NCBI GenBank assembly: GCA_040389445.1 | Contig: JAZJZX010000007.1 | Span: 227,794-291,793, forward strand | From: UBA5189 sp040389445 | Lineage (GTDB): Bacteria; Chloroflexota; Limnocylindria; Limnocylindrales; CSP1-4 | Reading direction: 5' to 3' | DNA: 64,000 bases | In this document: piece after piece, positions 59,453-64,000 of the stretch | Layout: the number at the start of each line of letters is the position of its first letter | Numbering within the stretch: the first letter of the stretch is position 1 | Notes under the pieces: model-generated | The model's database searches: none | What the model was told of the DNA's origin: nothing | What the model saw: the letters and a program-made list of their open reading frames with translations, nothing else | Program-made: the position numbers and the translations under genes

Positions 59453-61978
59453 TCACGCCCGGATCCGCGCGTTGTCCGGGTCGAACAGCGGCGTCGCGCC
59501 GGCGATCGCCACCGTCACCGGGTAGTGCTCCCCGAAGTACTCGACCACGAGCTTCGTCCCGACGACCGCGTGCTCCGGAGGCAGGTACGTCATCAGGAGG
59601 TGCTTCCCGACCGACGGGCCCGAGCCGGCCGACGTGACATACGAACGACGCCCCTTCGCGTCGATGATCGAGCGACCATCGGGCGTCAGGATCGGTTCAC
59701 GGCCGAGCATGTAGCGCTTGATCCCACTCGACGAGGTCGGGTCGTCCACCGTGAGCGTGCACAGGATCGCGACGGGGTCGGCGGCGCGCTGCGCCTCGTA
59801 GGCGGCACGCCCCACGAAGTCCGCGTCCTTCAGCGACGGACGGGCCATGCCCGCCTCGACGAGGTTGAAATCGAGTTCCAGCTCCGCGCCGTGGGCGCGG
59901 TAGCCCTTCTCCAGCCGTGAGGTCACGGCGTACGTGCCGATCCCCACGGGGACCATGCCGTGTGGCCGGCCCGCCGCCCAGAGCGCATCCCAGACCCGGA
60001 GGCCCTGTTCCATCGGGACGTAGATCTCCCAGCCGAGTTCGCCGACGTAGCTGATCCGCGAGGCCAGGGTGCGGACCCCGTCGATGTCGACCAACTTCGA
60101 GGTCAGGAACGGGAAGCCGGCATGGCTGATGTCGGCGCTGCCGTCCGCCGCTGCGCCGAGGATGTCCCGCGCCCGCGGACCCCACAGCCCGAACGTGGTC
60201 ATCGCGCTCGTCAGGTCGAAGAGCTGGGCGGAACCGTCGGCCGGGAGCCCATCCACGAAGATCTTCCTGTCCCGCATGCCCATGCCGCCGCCGGTCACGA
60301 CCCGGAAGTGATCATGCGCCAGCCGCATGATCGTCAGGTCGGCGAGGATCCCGCCGGCCGGGTTGAGGAGCGGCGTGTAGACGGTCTTGCCGGGTCGCAC
60401 GTCCACCTTGTTGACGCACAGTCGCTCGAGGGCGGCGAGGGCGCCGGGTCCGGTGACATCGAAGATCGCGAACGCGGACAGGTCCACCAGGCCGGCCCGG
60501 TCGCGCATCGCGAGGTGCTCGGCATTGATGATCGGGCTCCACCAGCGGGCATCCCATTCCGCGGCGCGCGGCATGACCCGATCGCCGTACTCGGCGAGGA
60601 GCGATTCGTTTGCCCCGTACCAGAACGGCCGCTCCCAGCCGGCGGCCTCGAACGCGACCGCGCCGAGCTCCGCATGGCGTGCCGCTGCCGGCGAGCGTCG
60701 GATGGGCCGATTGCTCTCCCACTGCTCCATCGGATGGACGATCCCGTAGGTCTTGTTGAAACCCTCGGTGGTCCGGGCGCGGATGTGCTGCCAGGTCTTG
60801 TGGTGGTCGTAGAACCGGGCGATATCCGAGCCGTGCGGGTCGATCTCCGGGGTGCCGTGCGTCATCCACTCGGCGACGCACTTGGCGATCCCGGGCGCCT
60901 CCTTGATCCAGATCGCGGCGACCGACCAGAGGTTCTTCACCTCGGGGGTCTCGCCGATGATCGGATTTCCGTCCGGGGTGAGCGACAGGAGCCCGTTGAT
61001 GGCCAGCTTCACGCCGACCTTCTCGTCACCCACGATCGACGGGAAGAGCTCCAGGGCGTCCTCGAGCTGGGGATCGAAGTCCTCCTGGGTGAACGGGAGC
61101 ATCGTCGGGGACAGCGCGGAGGCCTCGATGGACGGAATGTCGTCCGGGTCCATGAGGATCGCGCGATGCGCGTACGAGCCGACCTCGAAGCCGTTCCCGT
61201 GCTGCCGCTCGTACATGTTGGTGTCCATGTCACGAACGATCGGGTAATCCACCTCGGTCCGGGCGTTCGCGAACATCGGGACCGGCCCGATGTCGATCAT
61301 CTGGTGGACCGCCGGCGTCAGCGGGATGGACGCGCCGGCCATCGCGGCGATGCGCGGGCTCCAGATGCCGCAGGCGATGACGACGTACTCCGTGTCGATG
61401 TCGCCGTGGTCGGTCCGGACGCGGGTGACGCGGCCGTTCTCGGTGTCGACGCCGGTGACCTCGACCCCGGCCGCGATCGTCAGGGCGCCCATCTCCTGCG
61501 CCATCTGGCGCATGAGCGTCCCGGCCTGGAGGGAATCGACCACGCCCACGCCCGGCGTGTAGAAGCCGCCGAGGATGATTGTCTCGTTGATGAACGGGAC
61601 CATCGCCTTGACCTCGGTCGGGGTCAGCAGGCGCACGCCCTCGATGTCCCACGACTTCGAGGACGCCATCCGGCGCTTCAGCTCCTCCATCCGTTCCGGC
61701 GTCCGGGCGACTTCGATGCCGCCGCACTCGTGGTACACGCCCAGGTCGCGGTACTGGTTCGCGCTGTCGATCGTGAAGGCGGCCATCTCCTTGTTGTGGT
61801 CGGTCAGGAAGATGAAATTCGAGGCATGGCCGGTGGAGCCGCCGGGATTGGGGAGGGTGCCCTTCTCGAGCAGCACGATGTCCCGCCAGCCCAGCTTGGC
61901 CAGGTGCCAGGCCATGCTGTTGCCCACGATCCCGGCCCCGACGATGACGACCTTTGCGCGCTTCGGCAGCGAAGCCAT
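59453..61978 (-). CDS. dimethylglycine/sarcosine dehydrogenase-like flavoprotein with GcvT domain
   Basis: 841 aa in two halves. Residues 1-400 form a DAO-type FAD oxidoreductase: VVIVGAGIVGNSMAWHL and GSTGHASNF, whose His may be the covalent-flavin residue of this family. Residues 430-835 form a GcvT-like folate domain (DLSAFAIFDVTGPGALAALERL, SYVGELGWEIYVP, GTYAVTSRLEKGYRAHG). It should oxidatively remove a methyl group from dimethylglycine or sarcosine, capture it on tetrahydrofolate and reduce ETF. Cotranscription with etfBA supports this. ATG has a GGAGG site. Confidence 0.92.
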   Translation of the reverse strand: MASLPKRAKVVIVGAGIVGNSMAWHLAKLGWRDIVLLEKGTLPNPGGSTGHASNFIFLTDHNKEMAAFTIDSANQYRDLGVYHECGGIEVARTPERMEELKRRMASSKSWDIEGVRLLTPTEVKAMVPFINETIILGGFYTPGVGVVDSLQAGTLMRQMAQEMGALTIAAGVEVTGVDTENGRVTRVRTDHGDIDTEYVVIACGIWSPRIAAMAGASIPLTPAVHQMIDIGPVPMFANARTEVDYPIVRDMDTNMYERQHGNGFEVGSYAHRAILMDPDDIPSIEASALSPTMLPFTQEDFDPQLEDALELFPSIVGDEKVGVKLAINGLLSLTPDGNPIIGETPEVKNLWSVAAIWIKEAPGIAKCVAEWMTHGTPEIDPHGSDIARFYDHHKTWQHIRARTTEGFNKTYGIVHPMEQWESNRPIRRSPAAARHAELGAVAFEAAGWERPFWYGANESLLAEYGDRVMPRAAEWDARWWSPIINAEHLAMRDRAGLVDLSAFAIFDVTGPGALAALERLCVNKVDVRPGKTVYTPLLNPAGGILADLTIMRLAHDHFRVVTGGGMGMRDRKIFVDGLPADGSAQLFDLTSAMTTFGLWGPRARDILGAAADGSADISHAGFPFLTSKLVDIDGVRTLASRISYVGELGWEIYVPMEQGLRVWDALWAAGRPHGMVPVGIGTYAVTSRLEKGYRAHGAELELDFNLVEAGMARPSLKDADFVGRAAYEAQRAADPVAILCTLTVDDPTSSSGIKRYMLGREPILTPDGRSIIDAKGRRSYVTSAGSGPSVGKHLLMTYLPPEHAVVGTKLVVEYFGEHYPVTVAIAGATPLFDPDNARIRA

Positions 61979-62034
61979 GTGCTCGATGTCCTCCAGGTGT
62001 TCCAGTTACCGGCCCGTTCTGGCCGGGTCTTTCT

Positions 62035-62098
62035 CCGGCCGCGGGCCGGGGCTGGGTGCCGGCTCCCGGGCCGGGGTTTCTCTCCGGCCGCGGGCCGG
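62035..62098. repeat. two identical hairpins CCGGCC-GCG-GGCCGG
   Basis: Perfect 6-3-6 hairpins at 62035-62049 and 62084-62098 in the gap between the aldehyde dehydrogenase end and the DMGDH-like start; the second is followed by CTTTT on the + strand. They may attenuate or punctuate transcription, but in the operon direction no T run follows. Confidence 0.7.
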
Positions 62099-62139
62099 GC
62101 TTTTGGGTTCCGACCCGCGGGGCCGGCGTTCGATGTCGA

Positions 62140-63606
62140 TCAGGCGAGGTTCATGACCACGGTCTTGAGTTCGGTCAGGCGTTCGATCGAGAAGCGTCCT
62201 CCGACGCGACCCATCCCGCTCTGGGATCCCGCCCGGCCGCCGAACGGCAGGTGGGATTCCCAGTAGTTGGTGCCTTCGTTGATGTTGACCCATCCGGCGC
62301 GAACCGACTCGGCGAAGTGGAGCCCCGCCCGCAGGTCGCGGGTGAAGATGGCATTCAGGAGGCCGAACGCCGACGCGTTGACGATCCCGATGGCCTCTTC
62401 GATGCCGTCGATCGGCGTGATCGGGGCCACCGGCCCGAAGGTCTCCTCGCGCGCGATCTCCATCTGACGCTTCACGCCGGTCAGCACGGTCGGCTGGTAG
62501 AAGAGCGGGCTGCCGAATTCCGGACTGCGTGCGCCGCCGGTCACGACAACCGCTCCGGCGGCGATGGCTTCGGCCACGTGCCGTTCCGTTTTCGCCGCTG
62601 TGGCCTCGTTGTTGAGCGGGCCCATGGTGGTCCGCGGATCCAGGGGATCTCCCAGTCTTGTCTCGCGGCGGATGGCGGCGGTGAGGCGTTCGAGGAAATC
62701 GCCGTGGATCTGGTGATCGACCAGGATCCATTCACCGGCCGTGCAGCTCTGGCCGGCGTTCAGGAAACAGGCCGTGAGGGTCGCGGTGATGGCGGCATCG
62801 AGGTCGGCGTCCTTGAGGATGACCAGCGGACCGTTGCCGCCCATCTCGAGCAGGAGCTCCTTGCCGATGGCGCGCTCGGCAATCCTTCGTCCCGTGGCCG
62901 TGGACCCGATGAACCCCACCGCGGCGACGTCCGGGTGCCCGGCGAGCTCATCGCCGACTTCGGAACCGGGCCCGGTCACCAGATTGAACACGCCCGGGGG
63001 CAGGTCCGCATCCGCGAGGCACGCTGCCAGCACCGTGGCGCAGTACGAGGTCAGCGTCGCCGGGTTCCATACGACCGTGTTCCCGCCCGCGAGCGCCGGC
63101 GCAATCATCTCGGCCGGCATCGTGTACGGCCAGTTCCACGGGGTGATGACACCGACGACGCCCACCGGGACGCGGTACACGAGGACGCGCTTGTGCGGGT
63201 CGATCGACGGCGGCATCAGCCCGTCCAGGCGTGTGGCGTCGGCGGCTGCCATCCGGAAGTAGACGATCAGCTCATCGACTTCACCGTAGGCCTCGGCCTG
63301 GAGGGGTTTGCCCTGATCGAGGGTAAGGGCCTCGGCCAGTTGGTCCCGGCGGGATTCGATGTTCGCGGCGACCCGCTCCAGTGTCGCGGCGCGATCAAAG
63401 GCGGACCGAGCTGCCCACCCGCGGCCCGCGGCAAGGCCGGCTGCGATGGCTCGGCGCGCGTCGTCGCGGCCTCCTTTCGGCAGGCGGGCAATGCCCTCAC
63501 CGGTGGCGGGATTCGTGGCTTCGAACGTGGCTCCGGACGCGGCGTCGCACCATGCGCCATCGATGAACATGGCGGCGGTTCGGATCGCGGCGGGATCGAC
63601 GGTCAC
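62140..63606 (-). CDS. aldehyde dehydrogenase (NAD(P)-dependent)
   Basis: 488 aa from GTG 63606 with a GGAG ribosome site. ALDH motifs: ITPWNWP, GSTATGRRIAERA, base Glu in LEMGGNGP, catalytic Cys in NAGQSCTAGEW, and ETFGPVAPI. First gene upstream of DMGDH-etfBA on the same strand, so it may oxidise formaldehyde-derived or betaine-type aldehydes in the same pathway; the substrate is not determinable. Confidence 0.92.
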   Translation of the reverse strand: MTVDPAAIRTAAMFIDGAWCDAASGATFEATNPATGEGIARLPKGGRDDARRAIAAGLAAGRGWAARSAFDRAATLERVAANIESRRDQLAEALTLDQGKPLQAEAYGEVDELIVYFRMAAADATRLDGLMPPSIDPHKRVLVYRVPVGVVGVITPWNWPYTMPAEMIAPALAGGNTVVWNPATLTSYCATVLAACLADADLPPGVFNLVTGPGSEVGDELAGHPDVAAVGFIGSTATGRRIAERAIGKELLLEMGGNGPLVILKDADLDAAITATLTACFLNAGQSCTAGEWILVDHQIHGDFLERLTAAIRRETRLGDPLDPRTTMGPLNNEATAAKTERHVAEAIAAGAVVVTGGARSPEFGSPLFYQPTVLTGVKRQMEIAREETFGPVAPITPIDGIEEAIGIVNASAFGLLNAIFTRDLRAGLHFAESVRAGWVNINEGTNYWESHLPFGGRAGSQSGMGRVGGRFSIERLTELKTVVMNLA

Positions 63607-63655
63607 GAAAGCTCCTGTTCGGACCGCCAGGGCGCCCGTCCTGTCTCGACCCGGA

Positions 63656-63742
63656 GGTCGTGGCTCGACTCTGGGCCCGGGCCCGACCCGGGGGTCGTGG
63701 CTCGAATCCGGGTCCTGGCCCGGCCCGGAGGTCGTGGCTCGA
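63656..63742. repeat. tandem 37-bp repeat, three units
   Basis: The 13-mer ggtcgtggctcga recurs at 63656, 63693 and 63730 with GGGCCC-rich material between. It lies in the final gene-free stretch 63607-64000, upstream of the aldehyde dehydrogenase, where I see no coding sequence, only GC-rich repeats. Confidence 0.85.
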
Positions 63743-64000
63743 CCCCTGGGCCGGCGGCGGCGCGGTGGCGGCTGGTGCCGGAGGCGCGCGGGTGCGTGGC
63801 CTCGGGCGGTGGGACGACCCATAGTTTGCGCCGGGGACGCCATCGGCCGCAACTGGCGATGGCAGCTCGGCGATGAACACGACGCCTGGATGCGTGTTTG
63901 TCCCGCTCGTGGGTCGTGGGCGTGCCGTCAACTTGCTCGAGCACTTCCACTCAGGCGGGGCGCGGCGGGCGGCGGGCGGCGGGGCGCGCCAGCGGCGGGC

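Overview
The window is a 64-kb, high-GC stretch of a bacterial chromosome, densely packed with short operons that overlap by GTGA, ATGA or TGATG junctions. Two lipoprotein signals (LTGC and LAAC lipoboxes), a heliorhodopsin, a CysO-type cysteine pathway and MttB-type methyltransferases together suggest a monoderm-type free-living heterotroph. An uncultivated Chloroflexota lineage seems most likely and an actinobacterium is the alternative; no rRNA or marker gene is present to settle this. I saw no tRNA, rRNA, CRISPR array, transposase or integrase.

Region by region. (1) 1-7.4 kb: the 3' end of a glutamine-synthetase-like gene, a heliorhodopsin, a divergent CarH/LitR-type B12 photoreceptor-repressor, an SDR, a CPA2 antiporter with an RCK domain, an aldehyde dehydrogenase and an anchored protein. 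(2) 7.4-12.3 kb: purine genes (purE and a GrpB-PurK fusion), a NUDIX hydrolase, a nucleoside hydrolase. (3) 11.9-17.6 kb: a protein-thiocarboxylate cysteine pathway (Mec-like JAMM protease, CysM, CysO, rhodanese-MoeZ, 1-Cys peroxiredoxin) interrupted by a VapBC pair, then sufU and a second toxin-antitoxin pair. (4) 17.7-23.6 kb: rrf2-sufC-sufS, with a low-GC cassette of secreted proteins (S1 protease and lipoprotein) directly behind sufS. The cassette is bordered by a broken second copy of the sufS 3' half and a protease remnant. (5) 23.6-28.4 kb: a cyclase-NB-ARC-TPR regulator, two DinB-like proteins and an acidic secreted protein. (6) 28.0-36.7 kb: a corrinoid methyltransferase operon (MttC-like corrinoid protein, DUF1638, PF13769-like protein, methyltetrahydrofolate methyltransferase, RamA/RACo-type activator, MttB homologue, MTHFR-like protein) facing an IclR regulator across a nested operator. 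(7) 36.7-50 kb: a sugar-type ABC importer with bicupin and SDR under an XRE-cupin regulator, and a divergent catabolic run (M24 hydrolase, E1 alpha and beta, beta-hydroxyacid dehydrogenase, amidohydrolase, MFS). (8) 50-56 kb: toxin-antitoxin genes, transporters, two methyltransferases, and three copies of a dispersed repeat with GC-rich tandem arrays. (9) 55.9-63.6 kb: aldehyde dehydrogenase, dimethylglycine/sarcosine-dehydrogenase-like protein, etfB and etfA. Behind etfA lies a second low-GC cassette of secreted proteins, again bordered by a duplicated etfA 3' end.

The genes suggest an organism that strips methyl groups from quaternary or methylated amines. The corrinoid operon would feed methyl-tetrahydrofolate, and the DMGDH-ETF operon would oxidise dimethylglycine or sarcosine and pass electrons to ETF. 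A possible ETF-beta lysine methyltransferase lies nearby. Light may be sensed by two unrelated chromophore systems, retinal and cobalamin, next to a glutamine-synthetase-family gene.

The two most striking observations are that light-sensing locus and the twice-repeated architecture in which a secreted-protein cassette sits between an intact core gene and a truncated copy of that gene's 3' end.
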